Source of the DNA: Streptomyces sp. NBC_00289
Lineage (GTDB): Bacteria > Actinomycetota > Actinomycetes > Streptomycetales > Streptomycetaceae
DNA: 64,000 nucleotides
Direction: 5' to 3'
Assembly: GCF_041435115.1 (NCBI RefSeq)
Contig: NZ_CP108046.1
Coordinates: forward strand, 62,001-126,000
Part shown: positions 35,851 through 45,395 of the stretch, piece by piece
How positions within the stretch are numbered: position 1 is the stretch's first letter
How the letters are laid out: every line of letters starts with the position of its first letter
Notes under the pieces: generated by a model
What the model was told of the DNA's origin: nothing
Database searches by the model: none
Seen by the model: the letters and a program-made list of their open reading frames with translations, nothing else
Made by a program: the position numbers and the translations under genes

Positions 35851-37365
35851 GTGTCTCACAGAAGTGCCAGTCCGCATGTGCTGGATGACGATGACGTCCT
35901 GGCCGCCCTCGGGATCAAGCCGGAGCTGTCCCGCAAGATGGGCTCCTTCGGGAACTTCGCGATCAGCTTCTCGGTCATCTGCATCCTGGCCGGCGGCATG
36001 TCGTTATTCGGATTCGGCCTCGGCCACGGCGGACCGGTCGTCATGCTCGGCAGCTGGGCCGTGATCGGCGGCATGACGCTGCTGGTGGGCATGTCGCTGG
36101 CCGACGTGGTCTCCGCCTACCCCACCTCCGGCGGCCCCTACTTCATGGCCGAGAAACTCGGCGGCAGACGGTGGGGCTGGTACACCGGCTGGCTGAACCT
36201 GCTCGGCCTGCTCGGCGCGATCGCCGGCATCGACTACGGAGCCGCGGCCTTCATCGGCGCCTTCGCACAGCTCCAGTGGGACATCACCCCCACCACTACC
36301 GGCACCCTGCTGATATTCGGGGCCATCCTCCTCCTGCACGGACTGCTCAACTCAGCCGGCGTGCGCCGAGTCAACGTCCTGAACTCGATCTCGGTGTGGT
36401 GGCAGCTCCTGGGCGTAACGGCCATCGTCGGCGCCCTCATGCTCGCCCCGGCCCCACACCAGTCCGCTGCTTTCGTGTTCACGCACTTCCACAACGACAC
36501 CGGCTTCACCAGCCCCGTCTACGTGGCCGTCGTCGGTTCTCTGCTGGCCGGCTACACGTTCTGCGGCTACGACGCCAGCTCCCACGTGGCCGAAGAGACC
36601 ACCGACGCCTCCACCTCCGCCCCCAAGGGCATCGTCCGCTCCATCTGGGTCTCCTGGCTGGCCGGGTTCGTCCTGCTGGCCGGCATGCTCTTCGCGATCC
36701 AGGACTACGCCGGAACCCAGAACACCGCGACCGGCGTGCCGCCCGCACAGATCTTCCTCGACGTCCTCGGCGCCCAAGGCGCTAAGGCACTCCTCCTGGT
36801 CGTCATCATCGCGATGCTGTTCTGCGGCAACGCCGAGGTAGCCGCGGGCAGCCGCATGGTCTACGCGTTCTCCCGCAGCCGCGCCCTGCCCGGCTGGCAG
36901 AGCTGGCGTCAGGTCAACGCGAGGACGAAGACCCCCACCCGAGCCGTCTGGCTCTGCACCGCGGTCCCGTTCATCCTCGCCCTGCCTGCCCTGTGGTCTC
37001 CGGCCGCCTACGGCGCAATCACAGCGATCAACGCAGTCGGCATGGTCCCCGCCTACGGCATCCCCGTCTTCCTCGCCCTGCGCAAGGGCCGCCACTACCA
37101 GCCCGGGGCCTGGTCCCTGGGGCGGTGGCGGCGGCCCATCGGCGTCATCGCCATCACCTACGTCGTAATCATCACCGTGGTGTTCTGCCTGCCGCAGACC
37201 GCGCCGATCACCGCCCAATCCTTCAACTACGCCAGCCTGAGCCTTCTGGTAGCTCTCCTGCTGGCCGCAATCACCTGGATGACCCGCGGCAAACGCGACT
37301 ACCAGCTCACCGCAGCCCACGCCGCTCTGCCCAGTGAGGCCGTCGGATTCACCGGAGGCTACTGA
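35851..37365 (+). CDS. APC-superfamily amino acid/polyamine permease
   Basis: About 504 residues from GTG 35851, with GAGG upstream. Around twelve membrane segments are visible; the first, FAISFSVICILAGGMSLFGF, is typical of the APC fold, and TM3 is preceded by SAYPTSGGPYFMAEKLGGRR, the family signature. Closest in feel to GABA/choline-type (BAT1/UGA4-like) permeases. Its TGA overlaps by one base the ATG of the glutamine synthetase-like gene, so uptake and gamma-glutamylation of an amine substrate may be linked; the substrate is inferred, not shown. Confidence 0.85.
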   Translation: MSHRSASPHVLDDDDVLAALGIKPELSRKMGSFGNFAISFSVICILAGGMSLFGFGLGHGGPVVMLGSWAVIGGMTLLVGMSLADVVSAYPTSGGPYFMAEKLGGRRWGWYTGWLNLLGLLGAIAGIDYGAAAFIGAFAQLQWDITPTTTGTLLIFGAILLLHGLLNSAGVRRVNVLNSISVWWQLLGVTAIVGALMLAPAPHQSAAFVFTHFHNDTGFTSPVYVAVVGSLLAGYTFCGYDASSHVAEETTDASTSAPKGIVRSIWVSWLAGFVLLAGMLFAIQDYAGTQNTATGVPPAQIFLDVLGAQGAKALLLVVIIAMLFCGNAEVAAGSRMVYAFSRSRALPGWQSWRQVNARTKTPTRAVWLCTAVPFILALPALWSPAAYGAITAINAVGMVPAYGIPVFLALRKGRHYQPGAWSLGRWRRPIGVIAITYVVIITVVFCLPQTAPITAQSFNYASLSLLVALLLAAITWMTRGKRDYQLTAAHAALPSEAVGFTGGY

Positions 37366-37638
37366 TGACCACAGCACCCACCACCCCCGTCGAAGGCCCC
37401 CGGCCCCGGCGCACGCTCTCCATGAAAACGCTCCATACCCTGGTCGAGGAGCGAACCATCTCCCAGATCATGCTCGCCGCACCGGACATGCAAGGACGCC
37501 TGAAGGGCAAAATCTTCGACGCCCGCAACTTCCTGGAACGCATGCTGCCCGGAGCCGACATGTGCGCCTACCTCCTGGCCACCGACGTCGACATGGCGCC
37601 GCTCGACGGCTTCGACCTCACCGGCTGGGAGCAAGGGC
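37365..37638 (+). pseudogene. glutamine synthetase-like gene, N-terminal fragment cut by IS30
   Basis: ATG 37365 overlaps the permease stop. It reads MKTLHTLVEERTISQIMLAA, PDMQGRLKGKIFDARNF and then ADMCAYLLATDVDMAPLDGF before ending at GWEQG, where IS30 sequence begins. PDMQGRLKGK is the conserved substrate-domain opening of amine-type gamma-glutamyl synthetases. The last 94 bases match 8302-8395 almost exactly, where the rest of such a gene continues. Confidence 0.78.
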
Positions 37639-38885
37639 GGTTTCCATCAGTGGTTGCGAATCACCTGGTCAATGGGCCTGTGAGGCATTCTTGCATGGCC
37701 TCGGCCGGGGTCTTGTCCCCGAGGACGATGCGGGGTCGGTGGTTGAGTTGGCGGGCGACGGCGCGAAGGTCTTGTGCGGTGTGGACTGACAGATCGGTGC
37801 CTTTGGGAAAGTACTGCCGCAGCAGGCCGTTCATGTTCTCGTTGGTGCCGCGCTGCCAGGGCGAGTGAGGGTCGCAGAAGTAGATCCGGAAGCCGGTGAG
37901 GGCCTCGATGTCCTCGTGGAGCGTCAGTTCGCGCCCCTGGTCCCAGGTGAGGGTTCTCTTCATCTGGGGCGGGATATGCGCGGTCTGCGTGATCAGCGCG
38001 TTGCGCACCTGCGGGGCCTTCCAGCCGCCGGGCAGGTGGATCAGGTGAACGTAACGGGTGGTGCGCTCGACCAGGGTGCCGATCGCCGAGCCCTGTCCGC
38101 GGCCGATGATGAGGTCTCCCTCCCAATGCCCGGGAGATCTGCGGTCGTTGACCTCAACGGGGCGCCGGTGGATCAGCGTCATGTTCTTGATCTTGTTCAG
38201 GGTGGGCACGCCGCGACGCTGCTTCTTGCGTCGGGTTCGGCCGGTGCGGAGCTTGAGCGTCGCGCCGGCCGAGGAGGCCGGCAAACAGGGCCCGGTAGAT
38301 CGTCTCCGGGCATGCCCGCATCGATGTGTCGTGGGCGTGTTCGCGGGCCAGGTGACGCGAGATCTGCTGAGGAGACCACTTCTCAGTGAGCTTCTCGCGC
38401 ACGAACGTCCGCAGCGGCTCGCCGACCCGGATCTTCTCCTCTTTGGGACGCCTGCGACGCAGGAGGGCGCGATTGTGGGCCCACCAGGGGTTGTAGCGGC
38501 CGTCCGGCTTGCTGTTGCGCTCGATCTCCCGGTAGACGCTCTGAAAGCTCTTCCCGATCGAGGCCGCGATCCGCTTCACGCTCTGATCGGAGTGCAGGCC
38601 GTCGGCGATCGCGATGCGGTCGTCCTGGGTGAGGAAGCGCGGCGATATCGGGCCGGGGTCAGCAATGATCATGCTCCCAGCATCGATGAACCACAACGAA
38701 CCGCAGCTCGTGGACACCCCGACCTGGCGGGCGGCAGCCGCACCTCGATACCCCGCGTGCAGCAGCTCGAAGTACCTCTTCTTCACCGCAGTCGGCACTC
38801 TGTTGGGGGCGTACCTCGGCATGCAAACACTCTCCTTCCGGAGCGTTCGCAACAACCAATAGAACTCAAGGTGTTTACCCCGTTT
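37639..38885 (-). mobile_element. IS30-family element interrupting the glutamine synthetase-like gene
   Basis: Contains an IS30 transposase on the minus strand between imperfect ends sharing GGTTGCGAA / TTGTTGCGAAC (near 37655 and, inverted, near 38850). The right end merges into unrelated IS256 and ISAs1 scrap, and the remainder of the host gene is not there, so a deletion followed insertion. Boundaries are approximate. Confidence 0.65.
37661..38822 (-). pseudogene. IS30-family transposase with a frameshift
   Basis: From ATG 38822 (MPRYAPNRVPTAVKKRYFEL) the N-terminal HTH region and SVKRIAASIGKSFQSVYREI are read in one frame to about 38270. The catalytic part, GHWEGDLIIGRGQGSAIGTL, LTWDQGREL and CDPHSPWQRGTNENMNGLLR, is in the next frame. 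The change falls in a GC-rich run near FAGLLGR. Otherwise the protein is complete to the stop at 37661. Confidence 0.8.
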
Positions 38886-38930
38886 TGTTCGTCGATGCCA
38901 TCAACGTCAAGATCAGGGTTCTGTCAACGA
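38870..38930 (+). pseudogene. about 60-bp fragment of an IS256-type transposase
   Basis: In frame GVYPVLFVDAINVKIR, the conserved first-Asp motif of IS256-family transposases, followed by a change of sequence near 38930. It is a different subgroup from the IS256 copies at 16202 and 62955. Confidence 0.55.
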
Positions 38931-38934
38931 TCTT

Positions 38935-39320
38935 GTGATCCGGACGGTCGAGTACCCCACGCCGCCCAGGTCGCCAAGGCCGTACGCCACCGCACCGACA
39001 CCAAGACCGGCAAGCAGAGCCGGGAAACGGTCTACGTGATCACCGACCTGACCAGCCGCCAAGCGTCTCCCGAACGGATCGCAACGATCTTGAGGGCGCA
39101 CTGGGTGATCGAAAACAGGCTCCACTTCGTCCGCGACACCGCCTTCCGCGAAGACGCCTCCAAGATCCGCACCGGGCACAGCCCGGAGAACATGGCCACC
39201 CTCCGCAGCTTCGCCATCAACCAACTCCGCGACGCCGGCCACACCAACATCGCCGCCGGACTCCGCACCACAGCCCTCCGCCCCTACGAGCGGCCACTGG
39301 CCCTACTCGGCCTCAACTGA
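38935..39320 (+). pseudogene. ISAs1-family transposase C-terminal remnant
   Basis: Reads HAAQVAKAVRHRTDTKTGKQ, VYVITDLTSRQASPERIATI, LRAHWVIENRLHFVRDTAF with the catalytic Glu, and SFAINQLRDAGHTNIAAGLR before the stop at 39320. The N-terminal three fifths are missing. ISAs1 C-termini end in just this way. Confidence 0.72.
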
Positions 39321-39661
39321 CCTGCGCGACACACGATCGAAGGACTTTGCAATCGCCCTGGACACCGACCCCTTGATCAGGTGGGGCCCAGGGCTGTTCC
39401 AAAATCCTGCCCCGCCACCACCTGAACCCTCCCCGCCTGCCGCATCCATCAGGACACCGACGCCGGAGAGTCAACTCGACCTGCCCGGGCACTACTTCAT
39501 TTTCGGATCAGATCCAGAAAACCCTGACAGTTCACGCTATCGAGTATCGGCTGCTCTAGTCAGGGGGCGCTGCCTGAGCTGAGGGTAGTCAGCGGAACGG
39601 GGGGTGCCAGAATCTTTGGATCCCCCACCTGACCTGCTTTCGAAGGCGCAAGGAGCATTTG
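39321..39661. other. gap before the lipoprotein gene
   Basis: 341 bp with no convincing gene. The first half probably contains the end of the ISAs1 remnant; no matching terminal repeat could be confirmed. Confidence 0.35.
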
Positions 39662-40378
39662 GTGTTGTCAACTAGCGATCGGCTTACCATCGCCGCCCTT
39701 CTGCTGGCCAGTCTCGCGGCCCTGACGGCCTGCACTACCGACGAAGAGACAGGCAAGGCGGCCAGTAAGTCCTCCGCGAGCACATCAACCAAAGCCGGTC
39801 GAGATAACGGCAAGGCATCCCCGTCGGCACCCACTAAGGGCTCCGAAGGAACGGGTTCCTCCGGCGGGTCGAAGGGCACCACGGACGGCAGCAGCAACGG
39901 CGCGCCCGGCCCAGACGAATACAGCGATGGCGATGGATACGGAAACGGCGCACCTGGCCCAGACGAATACAGCGATGGCGATGGATACGGACAGCACGCC
40001 ATGCTGTGCGACAAGCAGAAGTTGAAGGCCAGTCTCGACGGTCTCTCCGAAGCGGGAACCAGAGGCAAGGGCAGGTTCATGGTGGAGAACACGTCGTCCA
40101 AGGACTGCGTGTTGCCGAAGGTCTTGGACGCCACGTTCGGCGCCGCCGGAAATGATTTGCCCGTCAAGAGCACTACGGACGCCGCCCAGGCCCCCATCAC
40201 CCTCAAGCCTCACGCAACGGCGACAGCACTACTCTGGTACACAGTAGACGCGTCCAAGCCGTCCCTTGAAAGCGCGCAGCTCAATTTTGACGAGTTTGGC
40301 TACCTCGCGGTGGAAAAGTGGGGCGAAGCTATATACATGGGAGGAACAACCGCCAAGGTCGGTGCCTTCACCTCGTGA
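39662..40378 (+). CDS. secreted lipoprotein, DUF4232-like
   Basis: About 238 residues from GTG 39662, with AAGGAG 6 nt upstream. An N-terminal signal sequence ends in the lipobox LTAC (AALLLASLAALTAC), so the mature protein should be a membrane-anchored lipoprotein. A Ser/Thr/Gly-rich linker follows, then two copies of NGAPGPDEYSDGDGYG. The C-terminal domain (GKGRFMVENTSSKDCVLPKV; TLKPHATATALLWYTVDASK) is an Ig-like DUF4232 fold, common in Streptomyces surface proteins of unknown function. It stands alone between IS scrap and a long gap. Confidence 0.75.
   Translation: MLSTSDRLTIAALLLASLAALTACTTDEETGKAASKSSASTSTKAGRDNGKASPSAPTKGSEGTGSSGGSKGTTDGSSNGAPGPDEYSDGDGYGNGAPGPDEYSDGDGYGQHAMLCDKQKLKASLDGLSEAGTRGKGRFMVENTSSKDCVLPKVLDATFGAAGNDLPVKSTTDAAQAPITLKPHATATALLWYTVDASKPSLESAQLNFDEFGYLAVEKWGEAIYMGGTTAKVGAFTS
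39896..39991. repeat. 48-bp tandem repeat in the lipoprotein linker
   Basis: Two in-frame units, 39896-39943 and 39944-39991, nearly identical at the DNA level and identical in protein (NGAPGPDEYSDGDGYG). Confidence 0.88.
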
Positions 40379-41039
40379 TCTGGAGCTAGCCTCGCCGCTT
40401 CGGTTGGGATGAGGCCGGGAGGGCGATTCACAAGCCCCGGTTTGTGTTCCCGTCCTTCATCAACAGCAACGGCCTTACTCTGCAGTCTGACGAGCCCTCA
40501 CACAAGTCGGCTACTCAGGGCGGGGTCGTTGGGCTGGCAGGCTACCCTCCCGCTGACCGTCGCCCCATACCGCCGTGAACGGACTGTGCACCGGCAAGAC
40601 CCCACCCCCCTGAAGTCGACGAACGCTGTGATCAGTCAGCGACTGGAACAGTACCCATAGTGCCGTCGCTGCCGATCGGGCGGTGCACTGGGGGTCGGGA
40701 CGGACATGTCCCTCCTGATCCTCTCAAGGGGCGCGCCTGCCTCTCGCCAAAGTGTCAGGGCGCGCCCCTTGTCTTGTGTGGGCCACTCGTTTCTACGGCA
40801 CGACACCGACAAATGAGAAGCCCAATTCCGCTTCTCCTGAGTCGAGTTGACATCAGCCCAGCAATGTTTCACGTTAAGTGAGTGTTCGAAATCTCTGGCC
40901 AGGTGATCTGCTCAGCTGGAGAAGATGGTCTGGCTTCATCGGGATTTCGTAGGGTGGCAGGGGCGCGTGCTCGCCTTGTTTCCAGCGCCACGATCAGCCG
41001 TTTTCCATGCCAGCTCCGCTAAAAGACCGAGTGAATGAG
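40379..41039. other. 661-bp region without a recognisable gene
   Basis: Short open frames on both strands show no family resemblance or ribosome sites. The region holds the hairpin at 40725-40771. GC content is lower than in the flanking genes by eye. Confidence 0.4.
40725..40771. terminator. hairpin with 13-bp perfect stem
   Basis: CAAGGGGCGCGCC (40725-40737) pairs exactly with GGCGCGCCCCTTG (40759-40771) around a 21-base loop. A GC-rich stem in an intergenic region suggests a terminator; no T-run follows. Confidence 0.5.
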
Positions 41040-41540
41040 ATGACATCGATCGCAGTGACTGGGCATGCGAACCTCACGGAGGTGAGCAAGCCTCTGATCA
41101 GAGAAGCCCTGGTGTCTAGGCTCCTCCGATACCCAGCCTTGGAGTTGGCTGGTATATCTTGCCTGGCCGCAGGTGCGGACAGGGTCTTCGCGGATGCCGT
41201 TTTGGCCGTGGGAGGACGGTTAATCGCGGTGATCCCCTCGTGGGACTACCGGGAACGCATGGTGGATCCGAGTCATGCCGATGACTTTGATCGCCTGTGC
41301 CAGGCGGCCGCTGAAATCAAGGTGATGCCGTACCGGCGGACCACGCATGATGCCTATGTTGCCGCCAACCGTGTGCTCCTGGGTCGTGCCGAGTTGCTGA
41401 TGGCCGTGTGGGACGGCATCCAGGGTGGGCGCGGTGGGACGGCGGATGTCGTAGCCACAGCCCAGGCCTACGGGCTCCCTGTGGAGATCGTCTGGCCGGC
41501 CGGTGCTGCGCGAGGGCGGCCATGGCTCATTCGCCCTTGA
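41040..41540 (+). CDS. SLOG/LOG-like Rossmann-fold protein
   Basis: About 166 residues from ATG 41040. MTSIAVTGHANLTEVSKPLI, then LAGISCLAAGADRVFADAVL and ELLMAVWDGIQGGRGGTADV, follow the pattern of the SLOG superfamily (DprA/YspA-like), which binds nucleotides or nucleotide-derived ligands. Stand-alone members of this type in Streptomyces have no defined function; some SLOG proteins act as sensors in defence systems. The gene is convergent with, and abuts, the DUF6192-like gene. Confidence 0.6.
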   Translation: MTSIAVTGHANLTEVSKPLIREALVSRLLRYPALELAGISCLAAGADRVFADAVLAVGGRLIAVIPSWDYRERMVDPSHADDFDRLCQAAAEIKVMPYRRTTHDAYVAANRVLLGRAELLMAVWDGIQGGRGGTADVVATAQAYGLPVEIVWPAGAARGRPWLIRP

Positions 41541-42530
41541 GGAGAGCTGGGCGAGCTGCTCGTCCAGGGTGAAGTGGCCGGTGTCGACCGCGGCCTCCAG
41601 CCAGTCCGCGGCACCGCGGACCTTCGCGATCCCGCCGCGGATCGTCTCGCGCTCGTCGTTGGTGAACTCCTGGTCGCGCATCCGCGGGACGAGCCGGCCC
41701 AGGGTGGCGACATACTGGTGGCAGGAGCCGACCAGGTCCAAGTATTCGAGGGTGTGCTCGATCCTGCGGACCGCCGGGATACGGTCGCGGATCTTCTCCC
41801 GGGTCTCTTCGCTGTTGTCGAACTGGGCCCGGTTGACCGTGAAGCGGGTGTCGTCGTTGCGCATGGCCTGCCGCGCGACGCGGGGCCGTTGCAGCAGCTC
41901 GGAGGTGACGTGCGTGGCCACCTCGTCATCGCGGGTCAGCTCCTTCACCACGCGGACCCGGTCAGCGGCCGGCAGCGCGGCCGCGGTCTCCGGACGGCTC
42001 AGCAGACTGGCCGTGACCTTCACGGCGACCTCGTCGTCGCGGGTCAGATCCCTGACCGCCCGGACCTTCTCCTCGACCGTCACCGGCCGGTCGACCTGCT
42101 GCCCGACCAGGCGTTTCGCCCCGTCCGTGGTCCACTGTTTCTTGTTGGCCCGAGGGTTGAACGGGGCGTCCTCGATGGCGGCCCACCGCTCGGCCTCGTC
42201 CGGAATCGACGCAAGGATCTTGTGGACGGTGAACGGCACTCCGTCCTTGCGCCTGCCGGCCGGCCAGCGCGACGCGGTCCACCGCCAGTCCGTCACCGTG
42301 GCCAGGGCCACCCCGATGTCGTCGGCGAACATCTGCAGCGGCTCCTCGACCGTGAACAGCTCCTCGGTGCCCTTGGCCACCGATCCGCCCACCGGCCTTA
42401 TCGGTTCGATCTCCACAGCCTTGTCCCCGAGAGCGAACTGGGTCTTCGCGACCTGCGCGACCAGTTCCCTCGCTTCGGCCACCAGCTGTTCGTAACGCGT
42501 CCGTGACACGCTCCCGACCCGCTCCGACAT
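41530..42530 (-). CDS. DUF6192-like protein, C-terminus replaced
   Basis: From ATG 42530 with GGTGGAGG upstream. The protein reads RTRYEQLVAEARELVAQVAK, FADDIGVALATVTDWRWTAS (HTH-like) and PFTVHKILASIPDEAERWAA, then two related segments each containing LTRDDEVA(V/T), typical of DUF6192 proteins in Streptomyces. A natural end would be expected near LDEQLAQLS; the frame instead continues antisense through the SLOG gene to 41220, so the true stop was probably lost by rearrangement at about 41530. Function unknown. Confidence 0.6.
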
Positions 42531-42771
42531 ACCGCCTCCACCCTCTTCATCCCGGGCAGGGCCACCCACCGGACAGCGGCCGCACGACAACACATCAGCC
42601 CAGGTCACGACCAGAGTGGAGCCCCGCTTTCCCCAGCGGCAGGCGCGAGGGAGGCGCGCGATGCGCGACGACGAGGCCGTTACCCCTCTGCGGAACCTGT
42701 GGTCCTGCCGGGACGGAAGCAGCGTTCGCCTATGACGTCACCGTGACGGAATCCCGTGGCACCCTGCCCCT

Positions 42772-43035
42772 CTAGGCCCGAGTGCGACACCGCGACGAAC
42801 AGAACACCGCCGATCGCCGATGTTCAACCCCCACCGTCCATCCCCGGCCGCAGACCGGACACACCGCATCGTCCCCACGCTGCATCGCCGCCACCCGTCG
42901 GCGAGCCTGATCCAGCACCCGCCACCGCCGTGACCTGCACCTACCCGAACAGAACACCGCTGTCGCCAGCTTCGCCGGCGACAGCGGCACCCCACACTCC
43001 CGGCAATACCTTCGAACCACCCCACCAGACGCCAT
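42772..43035 (-). CDS. small zinc-ribbon protein
   Basis: About 87 residues from ATG 43035 (or 43056). Two treble-clef-like groups are visible: YCRECGVPLSPAKLATAVFC followed by SGRC, and VCPVCGRGWTVGVEHRRSAV followed by FCSSRC. Paired CxxC...C..xC motifs imply two zinc sites. Similar stand-alone proteins occur in Streptomyces accessory regions; DNA binding or a partner role is likely but unproven. The 3' neighbour is noncoding. Confidence 0.55.
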   Translation of the reverse strand: MASGGVVRRYCRECGVPLSPAKLATAVFCSGRCRSRRWRVLDQARRRVAAMQRGDDAVCPVCGRGWTVGVEHRRSAVFCSSRCRTRA

Positions 43036-43088
43036 ACCGCCCAGCATCCCGATCACCGGAACGTAGGGCCAGAGATCTCAGACAGACA

Positions 43089-44656
43089 CTGAGCTTGTTC
43101 TTTATCTACCAAGACCTTCCCGGCTTGCCGATGGCTTTGAGGCTCTCGGGGCGTTTGACGGTCTTGCCGACGTCGTAGCGGGGTGCCCGGTGTCTGTTCT
43201 TGGCGCCGGGTGGTCGTCCGGGGCCGGTGCCTCGGGGTTTGGGAACACGGGTCGGGCAGGCGAGGTAGGCGCGAATGTTCCTGAACCCCCGGCGGACCCG
43301 GGCCGGGGTGAGCCGGTCGGAGGTGGCGGGTTTCTCCCACGGCCGGCGGAGGTCTTCGGCGAGGGGCCGGGCGAGCCGGAGCTGGGTGTGAGCGACGATC
43401 AGGATCCAGGTCCAGCGGTCCGCCGCCTCGGGAGTACGCAGTTTCGGAGTGGTCCAGCCGAGGGTCTGCTTCGCGAATCGGAAGGTGTGCTCCAGGTCGA
43501 AGCGGCGGAGGAATGCCTGCCAGAAGCGGTCCACGTCTTCCGGGGTGGCGCCCGTCTTGGAGGACCATAACCATACCGGCGGGGCATCGCGGTCCTTGGA
43601 CAGATGCTCGACTTTCAACCGGATCAACGTCCCCTCGACCAGGGGAAGTTCACCGTCGTGGTCGAGCCATGAGGAGCGGTGGGTGAGCCGTGGGTGGACC
43701 CGGTCCCAGGCCTGGGTTTCGGCCTTGCCGTAGTTGGTGGTGTCAGTGACCGTGGTGATCGCGGGCTCGGGCCAGGTTTCCGGCCTGGTGAAGCGGAATT
43801 CCGGGCCGTGCTTGGGTGGCCGCCCGCCCTTCGGGTCGTGGACGCGAGGCGGCTTCGGCAGGCGCATGACGCGGTCGGAACGGACCCGGCCGACCAGCTC
43901 GACGGGCAGGTCGCGCAGGACCCAGCACGATATCCGGGCCCCCGACCTGCCACTGGCCTGCGGCGATGAGCCGTTCGATGACACCCCGCAGCTGGGAGGC
44001 CGTGACCGCGGTCGCGTCGTCCGCCGGGCCGAGCCGGACCGCGTCCAGGATCGCGGTCCAGGACGTGGCACCCGGCTCCAGGACGGCCACGAAGGAATAG
44101 GGCCAGCCCGGAATGAACTGCGATGCCGTCTTCGCGCGGCCATAGACGTGACAGAACAGCCGGTCGGCTGAGCACGGCGCGTCCGAGCGGAGCCACGGCG
44201 ACACATCGACCGCCAAGACCAGGCGCCCGCCGTCGAAACGCGGCAAGGGCAGCCCTGCCAGCAGCGTCCGAAGCCGGTCGACGTCGATCCGGCCGCGGTT
44301 CAAGCCTCCGTACATCGCTCCGTGCCCGCGCCGATGCTCGGGCAGAAGGGTCAAGTCCACCGCGGACTTCACCGCACCATCGGCACACAGCACCGCGTCC
44401 ACCAACTCGAACAGTTCGTCGCGCCGAGCGGTCAGACACTCGTAGAACTCGCCCCGGAAGCGTGACGCTTCCGCGAACGCTTCCCTGCGGACAGCATCAG
44501 GCAGCAGACTCATCCTCACGGCCTTCGTCGTGGTCACGTGCACCTTGGTCGGAGCACATGATCAGACGAAGGCCGCCCCCACGTCCGACGAACCCTCAGG
44601 TGAGCGACTTAGTTCGAGACACCGTTCGGGGCCGGAAGAAAAAGAACAAGCTGAGT
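43089..44656 (-). mobile_element. NF041680-type IS, damaged copy
   Basis: Ends share GAGCTTGTTCTTT (43091 and, inverted with one mismatch, near 44655). Upstream of the transposase a region with GGCCTTCGTC...GACGAAGGCC is shared with the intact copy at 52229-53841. Confidence 0.65.
43106..44513 (-). pseudogene. NF041680-family transposase with internal deletion and frameshift
   Basis: From ATG 44513 (MSLLPDAVRREAFAEASRFR) the first half, with LVLAVDVSPWLR (first Asp region), is in one frame to GGPDIV near 43930. The second half (WVLRDLPVELVGRVRSDRVM ... DLEHTFRFAKQTLGWTTPKL) is in another. Compared with the intact copy, the segment corresponding to VADAGYDAPRLGFLL is missing, which removes a catalytic Asp. 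The protein cannot be active. Confidence 0.8.
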
Positions 44657-45104
44657 CCAGTTGATCTGGAGCGGCGGCGTATGCAGGCGACTGAAGCACT
44701 CAAACAAGGATGCGGTGAAGCAAGGTCGCGGAAGTACTTCGTATGCCGTGCCCAGACTGAACCTCCGGGGCCCCGTAGTGTCCCCGGCAGGGCCAGAACC
44801 TCTCCAGGCCCGTAGCGGTGGGCCAGCCGGTGGCTTCAGGTCCGTCAGGAGCAGCGTCGGCATCGGCTGTGGCACGCCGTCTCGGACGCGAAGGCCACCC
44901 GTGTGTGTGCTGGACTTCAAGGCAGGCCGGCTATCGAGGCGAGGCTCTCAAGCACAGCGACGGCCGTGAGTATCCCCTGCCCGACCCCGCGCGCGGTGAG
45001 GCTGATCTTTGGGAGTGGACACCCTGACAATGGATTTTGATGGTCCAGGGAGGTGCTCTACCCCGCTGTGGGTCCGCCAGGACGAGGCCCAGGCCGTGGG
45101 AGAC
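44657..45104. other. gap with a possible IS630-like N-terminal remnant
   Basis: About 44650-44720 (+) reads LSPVDLERRRMQATEALKQG, like the start of the helix-turn-helix region of IS630-type transposases, but the helix-turn-helix itself is already garbled. The rest of this 448-bp stretch shows nothing I recognise. Confidence 0.3.
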
Positions 45105-45395
45105 TCAATGAAACCAGACCAGGGCCGAAACCCTGATCTGCCGTTCTTCCCGGATGACCGCGTATTCGATGATGACTGACTCTTCAGGGACTTCCAGCGA
45201 GTAGCGGATGCCGGAGTCGTCCATCGGATCGCCGGGCGGCTTACGGTTGGCATCGACAGCGGTGCCCGCCTCGATTCCCAGGGCATGCAAGAAATGCAGG
45301 ACCATTTTGGACAGTTCCGGGGGCATATCGAGTATGACACTCGCCGGGATCTCCTCCGTCCATACCGTCCAGCCGCGCCGTGGCCGGCCGGTCAT
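45105..45395 (-). CDS. RelE/ParE-like toxin candidate
   Basis: About 96 residues from ATG 45395, overlapping the upstream stop (ATGA). It contains PPELSKMVLHFLHALGIEAG, DPMDDSGIRYSLEVPEESVI and ends RQIRVSALVWFH, the order of elements (helices, PxDPMD, beta strands, terminal VxxLVW) seen in RelE-like partners of DUF6247 proteins. Key basic catalytic residues cannot be assigned. Toxin function is inferred from the pair. Confidence 0.45.
   Translation of the reverse strand: MTGRPRRGWTVWTEEIPASVILDMPPELSKMVLHFLHALGIEAGTAVDANRKPPGDPMDDSGIRYSLEVPEESVIIEYAVIREERQIRVSALVWFH

Noticed and set aside
36352..37377. 341-codon minus-strand frame opposite the APC permease
   Set aside because: Gly/Asp-rich shadow of a clear twelve-segment membrane protein on the + strand.
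40409..40881. Short + strand frames in the gap before the SLOG gene
   Set aside because: No ribosome sites and Pro/Arg/Ser-rich products; one spans the hairpin.
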